Source: Nakamurella alba
Lineage (GTDB): Bacteria > Actinomycetota > Actinomycetes > Mycobacteriales > Nakamurellaceae
Assembly (NCBI RefSeq): GCF_009707545.1
Contig: NZ_WLYK01000006.1
Location: forward strand, 430,796-494,795
Length of the DNA: 64,000 nucleotides
Direction: 5' to 3'
Notes under the pieces: model-generated
The model's input: only the letters and a program-made list of their open reading frames with translations
Database searches by the model: none
What the model was told of the DNA's origin: nothing
Made by a program: the position numbers and the translations under genes
Shown: piece by piece, positions 42,056 to 51,178 of the stretch
Numbering within the stretch: the first letter of the stretch is position 1
Layout: every line of letters begins with the position of its first letter

Positions 42056-42853
42056 ATGACCGACTCCACCAGCACCACGCCGATCCGCATCGGCGTCCAG
42101 CTCCAGCCGCAGCACGCCGACTACTCCGCCATCCGCGACGCCGTCCTGCGGGCCGAGGACCTCGGCGTCGACATGATCTTCAACTGGGACCACTTCTACC
42201 CGCTCTACGGCGATCCCGACGGCAAGCACTTCGAGTGCTGGACGATGCTCGGCGCCTGGGCCGAGCAGACGGAGCGGGTGGAGATCGGCGCGCTGGTCAC
42301 CTGCGGCGGGTACCGCAACCCGGACCTGCTGGCCGACATGGCCCGCACGGTCGACCACATGTCCGGCGGCCGGCTGATCCTCGGCATCGGCAGCGGCTGG
42401 TTCGCCAAGGACTACGAGAACTACGGCTACGACTTCGGCACCGCCGGCAGCCGGCTGGACCTGCTCGGCGAGTACCTGCCGCGGATCCGGGACCGGTTCG
42501 CGCAGCTGAACCCGGCGCCCACCCGGGAGATCCCGGTGATGATCGGCGGCGGCGGCGAGCGCAAGACGCTGCGCTACGTGGCCGAGTACGCGCACATCTG
42601 GCACGCCTTCGGCGACCTGGAGACGATGACGCACAAGTCGGCCGTGCTGGACCGGCACTGCGCCGACCTCGGCCGGGACACCGCGGCGATCGCCCGGTCC
42701 ACCTCGGCGCCGGCCGACGTGACGGACACCGCGCAGGCGGACGCGCTCGTCGACCTCGGCTTCAGCATGTTCACCGTCGGCGTCGGCGGCCCGGACTACG
42801 ACCTGGACGCGCTCGCCTCCTGGGTGCGCTGGCGGGACTCCCGGGTCGGCTGA
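42056..42853 (+). CDS. LLM-class F420-dependent oxidoreductase
   Basis: 265 residues. Luciferase-like TIM barrel: IRIGVQLQPQHADYSAIRDAVLRAEDLGVDMIFNWDHF, TERVEIGALVTCGGYRNPDLLADMARTVDHMSGGRLILGIGSGWF and IPVMIGGGGERKTLRYVAEYA. Such actinobacterial members use coenzyme F420 rather than FMN. It starts 62 bases after the FAD dehydrogenase and probably shares its transcript. Substrate unknown. Confidence 0.92.
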   Translation: MTDSTSTTPIRIGVQLQPQHADYSAIRDAVLRAEDLGVDMIFNWDHFYPLYGDPDGKHFECWTMLGAWAEQTERVEIGALVTCGGYRNPDLLADMARTVDHMSGGRLILGIGSGWFAKDYENYGYDFGTAGSRLDLLGEYLPRIRDRFAQLNPAPTREIPVMIGGGGERKTLRYVAEYAHIWHAFGDLETMTHKSAVLDRHCADLGRDTAAIARSTSAPADVTDTAQADALVDLGFSMFTVGVGGPDYDLDALASWVRWRDSRVG

Positions 42854-42970
42854 TCCGGGCGGGTCGCCCGCCACCCGTTCGCCGGGTGACCGTGACCAGA
42901 ACTTCACATCACGAATCGGTGTCGGTGCCGTGCCGGGGCATTCGGTTCGGATAAGAAAGTGGTGGTCAGG

Positions 42971-43060
42971 AGCAATCCGTCGCGCCGCCGGGGACGTATC
43001 ACGCGCGACGGGGGCGGTTCCTGCCCACGCAGTACACCTCACGAGCAGGGTGAGGGATTC
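42971..43060 (+). other. possible structured leader ahead of the hydrolase-fold gene
   Basis: CCGTCGCGC (42977-42985) pairs with GCGCGACGG (43003-43011), and CCTCAC (43037-43042) with GTGAGG (43050-43055). AATCC (42974-42978) can alternatively pair with GGATT (43055-43059), which would compete with both hairpins. It matches no riboswitch class I can name with confidence. The whole 230-base gap has no other feature. Confidence 0.3.
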
Positions 43061-43083
43061 CGGCAGCGATCGAGCGGTAGAGG

Positions 43084-44040
43084 ATGGGGCGGCGCGTGCT
43101 TCCCACGGCCAGCAGTGACGTGCATCTGTTCGACGAGGACGACTCGGTCCTCGGCCCCGTCGACCACCCGACCTACGGGGGCATCCGGCTGCCCGACGGC
43201 CGGGCGTTCGCGTGGTCGGAGTACGGCAGCCCGCGCGGCGTGCCGTGCCTGCTGATCCCCGACCTCGGGTCCTCGCGGCTCGCCCCGACCTGGCTGCTGC
43301 ACGATTCGGCGCTGCCGACCTCGATCCGGCTGCTGGCCCTGGACCGACCGGGCACCGGCGAGTCCGACCCGGTGGGCCTGGGCGGGCGGCACGACCCGGC
43401 CGACGACCTGGCCCATCTGGTGCAGACCCTGGCCGTCGGCCGGATCGCGGTGATCGGCATCGGCGAGGGCGTGGACGACGCCATGGCCTTCGCCGCACGC
43501 CACCCGCGGATGGTCACCGGCGTCACCGCGGTGACCGTCCGGCTGTCCGATGCGCCGGCCCCTCGCCGCTCCCTGCGACGCCCGTTCGGCGACCGCCGTG
43601 TCCCGGTGTCCGGCGCTGTCCCGCAATGGAGTGCCGCGCTCGGCGACGGGGCCGATCTCACCGACATCTCCTCCTGGCAGCGGGCTCTCGATCGACTCGA
43701 CGAGCGTGCGCTGCTCGCCCTCGGCGATCGGTGGCAGGAGGACGACTTCCGGGCGGCGGTCGCCGCCGACGCCGGCGAGAGCGGTGGCGACTGGCGCGGG
43801 ATCGCCGGCGGATCGCCGTCCCGGTCCTGGGTCGACGCGCCGGCGCTGCAGCAGTTGCCGGTGCGGTTCTGGCACGGGCAGTCCGAGGCACCGACCCCGC
43901 TGAGCGAGGTCCGGGCCCTGGTCGCCGGCCGCCCCACCTGGGAGCTGTCGGCGGTGTCGGCCCCGAGCGCGCTGCTCGGCTGCTGGCCGCAGATCCTCTC
44001 CACCGCCGCGGCCGGTTTCCGCGCCCCCACCGCTGCCTGA
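43084..44040 (+). CDS. alpha/beta-hydrolase-fold protein lacking catalytic residues
   Basis: 318 residues. The fold is clear: FAWSEYGSPRGVPCLLIPDLGSSRL, LALDRPGTGESDPV, and VIGIGEGVDDAMAFAARHPRMVTGVTAV. But the nucleophile elbow G-x-S-x-G reads GIGEG, with Gly at the nucleophile place, and the C-terminal part after VRFWHGQSEAP shows no catalytic His. It is therefore probably a non-enzymatic relative, for example a ligand sensor or scaffold. ATG at 43084 is preceded by GAGG. No close neighbour on this strand except a TetR gene downstream. Confidence 0.75.
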   Translation: MGRRVLPTASSDVHLFDEDDSVLGPVDHPTYGGIRLPDGRAFAWSEYGSPRGVPCLLIPDLGSSRLAPTWLLHDSALPTSIRLLALDRPGTGESDPVGLGGRHDPADDLAHLVQTLAVGRIAVIGIGEGVDDAMAFAARHPRMVTGVTAVTVRLSDAPAPRRSLRRPFGDRRVPVSGAVPQWSAALGDGADLTDISSWQRALDRLDERALLALGDRWQEDDFRAAVAADAGESGGDWRGIAGGSPSRSWVDAPALQQLPVRFWHGQSEAPTPLSEVRALVAGRPTWELSAVSAPSALLGCWPQILSTAAAGFRAPTAA

Positions 44041-44084
44041 CCGGGCACCCGGGATTTCCCTGACATCCCGCCCATCCGTCGGAC

Positions 44085-44160
44085 CCACCCCTCCGAACAC
44101 CTCTGCACAGGCGTAGTGACCACCGGTCCGTCGGGCCGGGCAGACAACACGGAGGGGTGG
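44085..44160 (+). promoter_or_regulatory. long-range inverted repeat covering the TetR ribosome site
   Basis: CCACCCCTCCG (44085-44095) is the exact complement of CGGAGGGGTGG (44150-44160), an 11-base-pair stem closing a 54-base loop. The right arm contains the GGAGGGG ribosome site of the TetR gene at 44166, so RNA pairing could hide it. It may instead act as the terminator of the upstream gene. Confidence 0.4.
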
Positions 44161-44165
44161 ACGGC

Positions 44166-44873
44166 GTGTCAGGAGACGACCGCAGAACGGCCATCGCGGT
44201 GGCGGCGGTGGAACTGGTGTCCGAGGAGGGCGTCCGCGCCCTGACCCATCGCAGCATCGACCGGCGGATGGGGCTGCCGGAGGGCTCGACCTCGTACTAC
44301 ATGCGCACCCGGCGTGCCCTGCTCAAGGGCATGGTCGAGGAGCTGTCCCGGCAGGGCGGCCGCGACTTCCAGGTGATGGCCGAGATGACCGAGCGCCGTG
44401 AAGGTCTCGGCCCGGACACCGTCGGGCTGTTCGCCGCCTCGGTGGTGGTGGCGACGCTGACGCAGCGGCGTGCCCAGGCCGCCGCCCGGATCGCGCTGGC
44501 CACCGAGCTGACCGCCGATCCCGAGCTGCACGCGCAGATCACCTCGCGCGCCCCGTCCCGGGAGCCGCTGCTGAACGTCGTCGGCGGCATGTTGTCCCGC
44601 CTCGGGGTGCGCGACGCCCGGCGCCGCGCGGCCGATCTGGTGGCGATGATGGACGGGATGATCTTCGACCGGATCGCCGGCGCCCGGATGAACGAGCCGT
44701 TCCGCGCCGGTGAGGTGCACCTGCAGCTCACCGACACCTTCGGTTCCTGGGTGCGCGGGCTGCTGGCCTCCGACGCCGCACACCGGCAGTCGACCGGCCA
44801 TGCCCCGATCACCACCGGACCGACCCCGGTGGCCCGGACCCCGCACATCCCGGCCGCCCGCGCGGTGCGGTAG
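44166..44873 (+). CDS. TetR/AcrR-family regulator
   Basis: 235 residues. Helix-turn-helix: VRALTHRSIDRRMGLPEGSTSYYMRTR (about residues 20-47), followed by TetR_C helices and a Pro/Thr-rich tail of some 35 residues. It resembles the group that regulates nearby transporters or catabolic enzymes; the closest candidates are the degenerate hydrolase upstream and the convergent beta-glucosidase. GTG start after GGAGGGG. Confidence 0.85.
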   Translation: MSGDDRRTAIAVAAVELVSEEGVRALTHRSIDRRMGLPEGSTSYYMRTRRALLKGMVEELSRQGGRDFQVMAEMTERREGLGPDTVGLFAASVVVATLTQRRAQAAARIALATELTADPELHAQITSRAPSREPLLNVVGGMLSRLGVRDARRRAADLVAMMDGMIFDRIAGARMNEPFRAGEVHLQLTDTFGSWVRGLLASDAAHRQSTGHAPITTGPTPVARTPHIPAARAVR

Positions 44874-44886
44874 CCGCCCGGAGCCG

Positions 44887-46296
44887 TCAGCCGATGGTGC
44901 CGGTGCGCACCACCTCGCGGTACCAGAGCGCCGAGTCCTTCGGCGTCCGCAGCTGCGTGTCGTAGTCGACCCGGATGATGCCGAAACGCCTTTCGTAGCC
45001 GAACGACCACTCGAAGTTGTCCAGCAGCGACCAGACGAAGTAGCCGCGCAGGTCGATGCCCTGCTCCAGCGCGTCGAGCGCCGCGGTGAAGTGCCGGCGC
45101 AGGTAGTCGATCCGGTTCTCGTCGTGCACGGCGCCGTCCGGCGCCACCTCGTCGTCGAAGGCGGCGCCGTTCTCGGTGACCATCAGCGGGGTGTCCGGGA
45201 AGCGGCGGCCGATCCGGACCAGCAGGTCGCGGAAGGCGTCCGGGTCGATGTTCCAGCCCATCGCGGTGTACGGGCCGGGCTGCGGCAGGAACTCGACGTC
45301 CTCGCAGCCGACCCACGGGCTGCCCGCGCCGTCGCCGTGCCCGTCCGCCTGCTGGCGCTCGCCGGTGCCGTCGTAGAACCGGGCCCGGCTGGAGGAGTAG
45401 TAGTTCACCCCGAGGATCGACAGCGGGATGCGGATCAGCGCCAGGTCGCCGTCATGCACGAACGACCAGTCCGTGACATGAGAGGTGTTGTCCAGCAACG
45501 ACTGCGGGTAGGCACCCTCGAGCATCGGGCCGAGGAACACCTCGTTGCCGACGTCGTCGATCTTCGCGACCGCCGCCCGGTCCGCCGCCGAGTCCGGGTC
45601 CACCGGGTGCGTCACGTGCAGGTTCAGCGTCACCGACACCTTGGTGTCCGCACCCAGCACCTCACGGACGGCGGCACCGGCCAGCCCATGCGCGAGGTTC
45701 AGGTGGTGCGCGGCGGCCAGGGCGGCGGCGCCGTCGGTGCGGCCGGGCGCGTGCACCCCGGAGGCGTACCCGAGATAGGCGGCGCACCAGGGTTCGTTGA
45801 GCGTGGTCCACACCGAGATGCGATCACCCAGCTCCTGCGCCATCCGGCGCGCGTACTCAGCGAACAGATAGGCGGTCTGCCGGTTGGTCCAGCCGCCCTC
45901 GTCCTCCAGCTCCTGCGGCAGGTCCCAGTGGTAGAGCGTGACGACCGGTTCGATGCCGGCCGCCAGCAGGGCGTCGACCAGCGTGGAGTAGAAGGCGATG
46001 CCCTCGGCGTTGAACTCCCCGCGGCCGCCCGGCTGCACCCGCGGCCAGGCGATGGAGAAGCGGTAGGCCTTCAGCCCGAGATCCTTGATGTGGCCGATGT
46101 CCTCGGCCCACCGGTGGTAGTGGTCGTCGGCGACGTCACCGGTGTCGCCGCCGAGCACCTTGCCCGGCGTGTGCGAGAACGTGTCCCAGATGGACGGTCC
46201 GCGGCCGCCCTCGGCGACGGCGCCCTCGATCTGGTACGACGCGGTGGCCGACCCCCAGGTGAAGTCCTCGGGGAAGCGGCGGGTCGGAGTGCTCAT
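44887..46296 (-). CDS. family 1 beta-glucosidase
   Basis: 469 residues, full length for GH1. [20 protein letters not shown]-terminus, acid/base Glu in TLNEPW, nucleophile Glu in VTENGAAF, and sugar-site HWDLP and NFEWSFGY. No signal peptide, so it cleaves imported beta-glucosides in the cytoplasm. It follows the EamA exporter gene, whose frame runs 161 bases into it. Regulation may come from the MarR protein of that unit. Confidence 0.95.
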   Translation of the reverse strand: MSTPTRRFPEDFTWGSATASYQIEGAVAEGGRGPSIWDTFSHTPGKVLGGDTGDVADDHYHRWAEDIGHIKDLGLKAYRFSIAWPRVQPGGRGEFNAEGIAFYSTLVDALLAAGIEPVVTLYHWDLPQELEDEGGWTNRQTAYLFAEYARRMAQELGDRISVWTTLNEPWCAAYLGYASGVHAPGRTDGAAALAAAHHLNLAHGLAGAAVREVLGADTKVSVTLNLHVTHPVDPDSAADRAAVAKIDDVGNEVFLGPMLEGAYPQSLLDNTSHVTDWSFVHDGDLALIRIPLSILGVNYYSSSRARFYDGTGERQQADGHGDGAGSPWVGCEDVEFLPQPGPYTAMGWNIDPDAFRDLLVRIGRRFPDTPLMVTENGAAFDDEVAPDGAVHDENRIDYLRRHFTAALDALEQGIDLRGYFVWSLLDNFEWSFGYERRFGIIRVDYDTQLRTPKDSALWYREVVRTGTIG

Positions 46297-47200
46297 CGTC
46301 GGGTCCTTCGTCCTCGTCCCCGGCGGGCGCCGGTACGCCCGGCGCCGGACGCCGGGCCAGCGTAACGCTGCCGACCAGGATCCCTCCCAGGACGAGTCCC
46401 AGCCCGAGGAGCTGCCGGACCCCGAGGGTCTCGCCGGCCAGCAGCACCCCCAGCAGCACCCCGGTCACCGGGTTGAGCAGGCCGACGAGTCCGACCGTCG
46501 CCGCCGGCAGCCGGCGCAGTCCGGTGAACCAGCAGAGGAACGCCAGTGCGCCGGCAACGACCGCGACGTAGCCGAACGCCAAGATGCCCGCGGCGTCGGT
46601 GGACGGCGGGCCGCCCTCGACGAGGACGGCGACCGGGACCAGCACCAGACCGCCGGCCAGCAACTGCCAGGAGGTGCTGACCAGCACGTCGGTGTCGTCC
46701 CGCCAGCGCTTGGCCAGGATGTAACCGACGGACGACATCAGCATCGCGGCCACGGACGCCAGCACCCCGGTGATGCCGACACCGGTGGCACCGGAGAGCA
46801 GCAGCAGCGCCACCCCGACGATGCCGACCAGCGCACCGCACACCTGCCGCAGCCGCGGCCGCTCGCCGGCGAGACCCCAGGCCAGCAGCATCATGGCGAC
46901 CGGCGAGGTGGCCATCACCGACGACGCGATGCTGGTCGGCAGCAGCTGTGAGGCGAGGTAGATGAGCGTGAAGAAGGCGCCGACGTTGAGCACTCCGAGC
47001 ACCAGCGACTTCCACCACCAGCTGCCGTGCGGTCGCCGCGGGCGGATCGCCCAGAGCAGCAGACCGGCCGGCAGGGCGCGGAGTGCGGCCCCCCACAACG
47101 GATGTCCGGCCGGCAGGAAATGGTGGGTGACGTAGTAGTTGGACCCCCAGGCGATCGGCGCGACCGCCGTCACCAGGATCCAGCGGAATGTAGCTTCCAT
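46136..47200 (-). CDS. EamA-family (DMT) exporter with out-of-frame overlap into the beta-glucosidase gene
   Basis: 354 residues; ten membrane spans in two EamA repeats end at about residue 300 ([15 protein letters not shown]), the normal family length. The remaining 54 residues are charged, Arg/Gly/His-rich, and are coded in another frame inside the beta-glucosidase gene. Either the real stop has been lost by mutation or frameshift near 46300, or the protein truly carries this tail. DMT transporters export amino acids or drugs. The ATG is at the centre of a palindrome and the TACGGT -10 box lies seven bases ahead, so the mRNA is leaderless. Confidence 0.88.
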   Translation of the reverse strand: MEATFRWILVTAVAPIAWGSNYYVTHHFLPAGHPLWGAALRALPAGLLLWAIRPRRPHGSWWWKSLVLGVLNVGAFFTLIYLASQLLPTSIASSVMATSPVAMMLLAWGLAGERPRLRQVCGALVGIVGVALLLLSGATGVGITGVLASVAAMLMSSVGYILAKRWRDDTDVLVSTSWQLLAGGLVLVPVAVLVEGGPPSTDAAGILAFGYVAVVAGALAFLCWFTGLRRLPAATVGLVGLLNPVTGVLLGVLLAGETLGVRQLLGLGLVLGGILVGSVTLARRPAPGVPAPAGDEDEGPDDEHSDPPLPRGLHLGVGHRVVPDRGRRRRGRPRTVHLGHVLAHAGQGARRRHR

Positions 47201-47209
47201 GGAAGCTAC
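47190..47209. promoter_or_regulatory. MarR operator 1, on the EamA start codon
   Basis: GTAGCTTCCATGGAAGCTAC is a perfect 20-base palindrome. The EamA ATG is at its centre. It shares the TANCTTCCNNGGAAGNTA pattern with the second palindrome six bases away, so one regulator probably binds both. Confidence 0.8.
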
Positions 47210-47214
47210 CGTAG

Positions 47215-47242
47215 CAGAGTATCTTCCTCGGAAGATACTCTG
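47215..47242. promoter_or_regulatory. MarR operator 2, on the MarR promoter
   Basis: CAGAGTATCTTCC and GGAAGATACTCTG are exact complements around the dinucleotide TC. The right arm contains TACTCT, a -10 box six bases before the leaderless GTG of the MarR gene. Occupancy would repress marR itself and, with operator 1, the EamA exporter. Confidence 0.85.
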
Positions 47243-47247
47243 TCGGG

Positions 47248-47781
47248 GTGACCGTCCCGGAGAGCCCCGACCACGTCGCCCGCATCCAGGCCGCCTGGGC
47301 CCGGGAGCGACCCGACCTGGACGTGCGCGCCCAGGGGGTGATCGGCCGGCTGCACCGGGTCGGCGCCCATCTCACCGAGCGACTGTGCCTGGTGTACAAG
47401 CGGTTCGGGCTCGCCGAGGGCGAGTTCGACGTGCTCAGTACGCTGCGCCGGGCCGGGGCGCCGTTCGAGCTGGCCCCGGGTGAACTGGCCGCGCACACCA
47501 TGGTCACCACGGGTGCGATGACGAAGCGGATCGACCGGCTGGAGCGGGACGGTCTGGTCACCCGGCGCCCCAGCGTCACCGACGGCCGCGGCCGGGTGGT
47601 GGCGCTGACGCCGGCCGGCCGGGACCTGATCGACGAGGCGTTCACCGCGCACATGCGCAACGAGCGGGAGCTGCTGGACCAGCTGGACCCGGCCGACGCG
47701 GAGCTGCTGGAAGGCGCGCTGACCAGGTGGCTCGCCGTCTTCGAAAGCCGTGCCGCGGTGGGCGGTGTCCCGTTAGATTGA
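47248..47781 (+). CDS. MarR-family regulator
   Basis: 177 residues. Winged helix: LAEGEFDVLSTLRRAGAPFELAPGELAAHTMVTTGAMTKRIDRLERDGLVTRRPSVTDGRGRVVALT, with the long N- and C-terminal dimerisation helices of the family. Divergent from the EamA exporter with only 47 bases between the starts, filled by two palindromes. It probably senses the exported compound and derepresses the exporter (and beta-glucosidase). Confidence 0.92.
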   Translation: MTVPESPDHVARIQAAWARERPDLDVRAQGVIGRLHRVGAHLTERLCLVYKRFGLAEGEFDVLSTLRRAGAPFELAPGELAAHTMVTTGAMTKRIDRLERDGLVTRRPSVTDGRGRVVALTPAGRDLIDEAFTAHMRNERELLDQLDPADAELLEGALTRWLAVFESRAAVGGVPLD

Positions 47782-47785
47782 CGCC

Positions 47786-48499
47786 ATGACGGCTCCGGGC
47801 CCCACGGTGGACGACCTGCTGGACGACGCGGCCCTGCTGTCGCTCGAGCACCAGCTGCATCTCAAGGACCTCGGCGGCCCGCCGGAGGACGCCGCGGTGC
47901 ACCTGCTGGGCGATGCCGATCCCGAGCGCGGCACCTTCCGCTGGGTGTGGGCGGATCCGGAGGGCCATCCGCCCGCGGCGACCGGGCTCGCCGAGTGGCT
48001 GCGCGGGTTCGGTGAGCAGCACGGTGTGCCGGTGTTCACCCGGGCCGAGATCCCGTTCGCCGAGCTGCCCGGCTCCCCGGCCGATGCGCATCGGGTGGCG
48101 GCCACGATGTGCGAGCTGGCGAAGCCGGTGTCCGGACGCTGGACGGCGGTGCTCACCGGCGACGGCACTGTCCGCACGGCGGCCCTGCTGGACCACCGTT
48201 CGCTCGAACTCGGGGAACCGGTGCCGGCCCGGGCGCTGCGGGTGCTCGCCGAGGGCCTCAACGAGCTGCCGATCACCCTGCACCGGCGCGCGCTCGCCAC
48301 CTACGGCCGGCTCCGCGGGCTGCAGGTGCACGACAACCCCGACGGCAGCATGTCCCTCGACATGCCGGGCCTGCGCGCCGTCGTCCGCCCGCTCCCCGCC
48401 CGCCGCGCCGACTTCGGTCCCCCGCAGCACGCCGCCGAGGACGACGGCACCCACCACCTCGCCGGCCCCGCCGTCGACATCAAGTACCGCTTCGACTGA
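47786..48499 (+). CDS. uncharacterised protein, possibly DUF6882-like
   Basis: 237 residues, soluble. Starts four bases after the MarR stop. LLDDAALLSLEHQLHLKDL and GTFRWVWADPEGHPPAATGLAEWLRGFGEQHGVPVFTRAEI recall actinobacterial DUF6882 proteins, in which a WxWA motif is central, but the match is by eye. The last 60 residues (LQVHDNPDGSMSLDMPGLRAVVRPL) are unassigned. No catalytic motif recognised. Confidence 0.6.
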   Translation: MTAPGPTVDDLLDDAALLSLEHQLHLKDLGGPPEDAAVHLLGDADPERGTFRWVWADPEGHPPAATGLAEWLRGFGEQHGVPVFTRAEIPFAELPGSPADAHRVAATMCELAKPVSGRWTAVLTGDGTVRTAALLDHRSLELGEPVPARALRVLAEGLNELPITLHRRALATYGRLRGLQVHDNPDGSMSLDMPGLRAVVRPLPARRADFGPPQHAAEDDGTHHLAGPAVDIKYRFD

Positions 48500-48512
48500 G
48501 AAGGGGCGCGCC

Positions 48513-49103
48513 GTGCGCACTGCGGCGAACTGCGCGACGTGGTGGCACGCCGGCGTGTTCCCGGCCTACGTGCGCCTGCCGCATCCGGCCTACATCCCCG
48601 GCAGTCCCTCGGACGTGGAGATCACCTGGCGGGAACAGGCACGAGCCAGAGGCGTCCGTCTCGATCCGTCGGTCTCCTGGGACGACCTCGACGCCGAGGC
48701 CGACAGGATCCTGCAGAGACCGGTGGTGGGCACGTCGCCCGAGCACATCATGGCCGCCGTCCTCGACCTGCTGCACGTCGAGGGTGGGGACCTGGTCTCC
48801 GGGTTCCGGGATGTACTCCCCGTGCCGGACATCCCGCTGCGCGACGACTTCTGGCTGGACGCTCCCGGCAGGCATCATTGCGGTCTGGTCGACCGGCAGG
48901 CGGTCGATGTGGCCACCGCCGCCGGCCGCTCACCGAACCTGTTGTGGCCGGCAGGCGACGACGCCATCGCGCCGCCATGGCTGGTGGTCGTCGAGATCGA
49001 CGACCGCAGCACGATCGTCGCCTGCAGCCGTGAGATCGCCGACCGACTCCTCGGACTACCGGGGATCGAGTCCTGGGAATTGCGCGACCCGGTCACCACC
49101 TGA
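48513..49103 (+). CDS. uncharacterised soluble protein
   Basis: 196 residues from GTG, with GAAGGGG six bases before and 13 bases after the previous stop. Notable segments are TWWHAGVFPAYVRLPHPAYIP and PPWLVVVEIDDRSTIVACSREIADRLLGLPG. I do not recognise the family; no signal peptide or membrane span is visible. Codon usage looks native. Probably co-transcribed with the preceding unknown gene. Confidence 0.65.
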   Translation: MRTAANCATWWHAGVFPAYVRLPHPAYIPGSPSDVEITWREQARARGVRLDPSVSWDDLDAEADRILQRPVVGTSPEHIMAAVLDLLHVEGGDLVSGFRDVLPVPDIPLRDDFWLDAPGRHHCGLVDRQAVDVATAAGRSPNLLWPAGDDAIAPPWLVVVEIDDRSTIVACSREIADRLLGLPGIESWELRDPVTT

Positions 49104-49108
49104 CGCGC

Positions 49109-49930
49109 TCACCGCCGGCCGAGCAGCACCCGCACCGTCGAGAGGTCCGGCACCGGGAGCAGGCCGTCGAGAGCGGCCTCCAGGTGGGCGGCGAAGGCTA
49201 GCCGATCAAGGCCCGGGGCCGGCAGCATCTCCGGGCCGAGGGCGGAGCAGACCAGGCCGAACACCTCCTCCGCGGTGAGCTGCACCGTACTGTCGCGAGC
49301 CATCTCGGTGACCCGGAACCCGTTGTCCTCCATGGCCAGGCGCAGGCCGGCGAGCTCCTCCGGGCTGGTGGCGCAGGTGCGGGTCAGGGTGATCCCGAAC
49401 CACTGCTCGATCGCCGACCGCAGCGCCCGGCTCGCCGCTGTCGACTGCATCCAGATCGGCGTCCCGTTCGCCAGTACCGCCAGCCCGCCGCCCGCCGGCA
49501 GCACCCGGGCGGCGTCGGCGAACAGCCGCCGGTGGTCCATCAGGTGGATCGCGGTGCCGACGGTGATCAGCCGCAGCGTCCCCGGTCCGAGCGCCACGGC
49601 GACAGCGGGCAGTGCGGTGGCGTCGGCCAGCACCGGGAGCAGGTTCGCCGTGCCCGCGCGGCCGGCCCGCCGGCGCGCGTACCGGAGCATGTCCGCGGAC
49701 GGGTCGAGCGCGATCACCGTCGCCATCCGGCGGGCCAGTGGCACGCTCAACTGCCCGGTGCCGCAGCCGATGTCGATCGCCACCGCACCGTCGGCCGCGC
49801 ACGCGGCGACGAGCTCGTCGACCAGGTCCTCCGGGTAGTCCCGGCGGTACCGGTCGTAGAACGCCGCCACCTCACCGCTGAAGTCGGGGACCTCGTCCAA
49901 CTGGACCGGCGCATCCGTCGGGAACGTCAT
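49109..49930 (-). CDS. class I SAM-dependent methyltransferase
   Basis: 273 residues. Motif I VAIDIGCGTGQLSVPLARR, acidic VIALDPSADML, and GGGLAVLANG. The N-terminal FYDRYRRDYPEDLVDEL is typical of UbiE-like small-molecule methyltransferases. Substrate unknown. Ends five bases from the convergent unknown gene and lies downstream of xylA on the same strand, separated by hairpins. Confidence 0.9.
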   Translation of the reverse strand: MTFPTDAPVQLDEVPDFSGEVAAFYDRYRRDYPEDLVDELVAACAADGAVAIDIGCGTGQLSVPLARRMATVIALDPSADMLRYARRRAGRAGTANLLPVLADATALPAVAVALGPGTLRLITVGTAIHLMDHRRLFADAARVLPAGGGLAVLANGTPIWMQSTAASRALRSAIEQWFGITLTRTCATSPEELAGLRLAMEDNGFRVTEMARDSTVQLTAEEVFGLVCSALGPEMLPAPGLDRLAFAAHLEAALDGLLPVPDLSTVRVLLGRR

Positions 49931-49961
49931 GGCCCCTGACGCTAACGGGCAACCGGCCCCG

Positions 49962-49988
49962 GGACCGCGCGGTCCGCCACCGGCGGAC
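49962..49988 (-). terminator. overlapping hairpins after xylA
   Basis: GTCCGCC-ACC-GGCGGAC (49972-49988) begins two bases after the xylA stop codon. It overlaps a perfect palindrome, GGACCGCGCGGTCC (49962-49975). The two cannot fold together. No U-tract; probably an intrinsic-like terminator. Confidence 0.5.
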
Positions 49989-49990
49989 GC

Positions 49991-51178
49991 TCAGCGCGCC
50001 CCGAGCGCGTGCTCCACGGCGAGCTGGTTGAGCCGGACGAAGGCGTAGCCGCGCTCGCCCGCCTTGTCCGCGTCGAAGGTCTCGAAGGAGGCGGTGTCGG
50101 CGAGCAGGTCGGCAGTGGACTCGCCGTCGGCGAGCGTCGGCCGGGCGAGCTCGGCGACGCCCGAGGTGGCCAGCGCCTCCTGCACCTCCGGGTCGGCGCG
50201 GAAGGCCAGCGCCCGCTCCTTCAGGATCAGATAGGTGCGCATGTTGGCCGTCACCGAATCCCACACACCGTCGTAGTCCTCGGTACGGGAGGGCTTGTAG
50301 TCGAAGTGCCGCGGGCCGTCGTAGCGCGGACCGCCACCCGGGAAACCGTTCTCGACCAGGTCGACGGTGAAGAACGCCGACAGCAGGTCGCCGTGCCCGA
50401 ACACCAGGTCCTGGTCGAACTTGATGGACCGCTGGCCGTTCAGGTCGATGTGGAAGAGCTTGCCGGCCCAGAGCGCCTGCGCGATGCCGTGCGTGTAGTT
50501 GAGCCCGGCCATCTGCTCGTGCCCGGTCTCCGGGTTCACGCCGACGATGTCGCCGTGCTCGAGCGTGGCGATGAAGGCCAGCGCGTGCCCGACCGTCGGC
50601 AGCAAGATGTCGCCGCGCGGCTCGTTCGGCTTCGGCTCCAGCGCGATCTTCAGCCCGTAGCCCTGGTCCTTGATGTAGGCCGCGACCAGATCGATGCCCT
50701 CGCGGTAGCGGTCGAACACCGCCGACAAGTCCTTGGAGCCGTCGTACTCGCTGCCCTCCCGGCCGCCCCACATGACGAACGTCTCCGCACCGAGGTCGGC
50801 AGCGAGATCGACGTTGCGCAGCACCTTCCGGAGCGCGAAACGGCGGACGCCGCGGTCGTTGGACGTGAGCCCGCCGTCCTTGAACACCGGGTGCGAGAAG
50901 AGGTTCGTGGTCACCATCGGCACGGCGATGCCGGTGCGGTCCAGGGCGGCACGGAAGTCGGCGATGATCCTGTCGCGGGTGGCGGCGTCGGAGCCGAAGG
51001 GGATCAGGTCGTCGTCGTGGAAGGTCATCCCCCAGCCGCCGAGTTCGGCGAGCTTCTCGACCGCGACGATCGGGTCCAGCGGCGCGCGGGTGGCCTCGCC
51101 GAACTGGTCCCGGCCGAGCCAGGACATGGTCCACAGACCGAAGCTGAAGTGGTCGGCCGGGGTGGGCTGGAACGGCAT
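49991..51178 (-). CDS. xylA: xylose isomerase
   Basis: 395 residues, class I actinobacterial form. Active-site blocks: [13 protein letters not shown] (catalytic His/Asp), [24 protein letters not shown] (metal Glu and Lys), [12 protein letters not shown] and LFHIDLNGQ. It interconverts D-xylose/D-xylulose and D-glucose/D-fructose with Mg2+ or Mn2+. No xylulokinase is in the window. Divergent from a ROK regulator across 98 bases. Confidence 0.97.
   Translation of the reverse strand: MPFQPTPADHFSFGLWTMSWLGRDQFGEATRAPLDPIVAVEKLAELGGWGMTFHDDDLIPFGSDAATRDRIIADFRAALDRTGIAVPMVTTNLFSHPVFKDGGLTSNDRGVRRFALRKVLRNVDLAADLGAETFVMWGGREGSEYDGSKDLSAVFDRYREGIDLVAAYIKDQGYGLKIALEPKPNEPRGDILLPTVGHALAFIATLEHGDIVGVNPETGHEQMAGLNYTHGIAQALWAGKLFHIDLNGQRSIKFDQDLVFGHGDLLSAFFTVDLVENGFPGGGPRYDGPRHFDYKPSRTEDYDGVWDSVTANMRTYLILKERALAFRADPEVQEALATSGVAELARPTLADGESTADLLADTASFETFDADKAGERGYAFVRLNQLAVEHALGAR

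Noticed and set aside
42971..43060. c-di-AMP (ydaO-type) riboswitch ahead of the hydrolase-fold gene
   Set aside because: GCCGGGGA is present and the region can fold, but the other conserved ydaO blocks are not recognisable and the gene is not a usual target; reported only as a possible structured leader.
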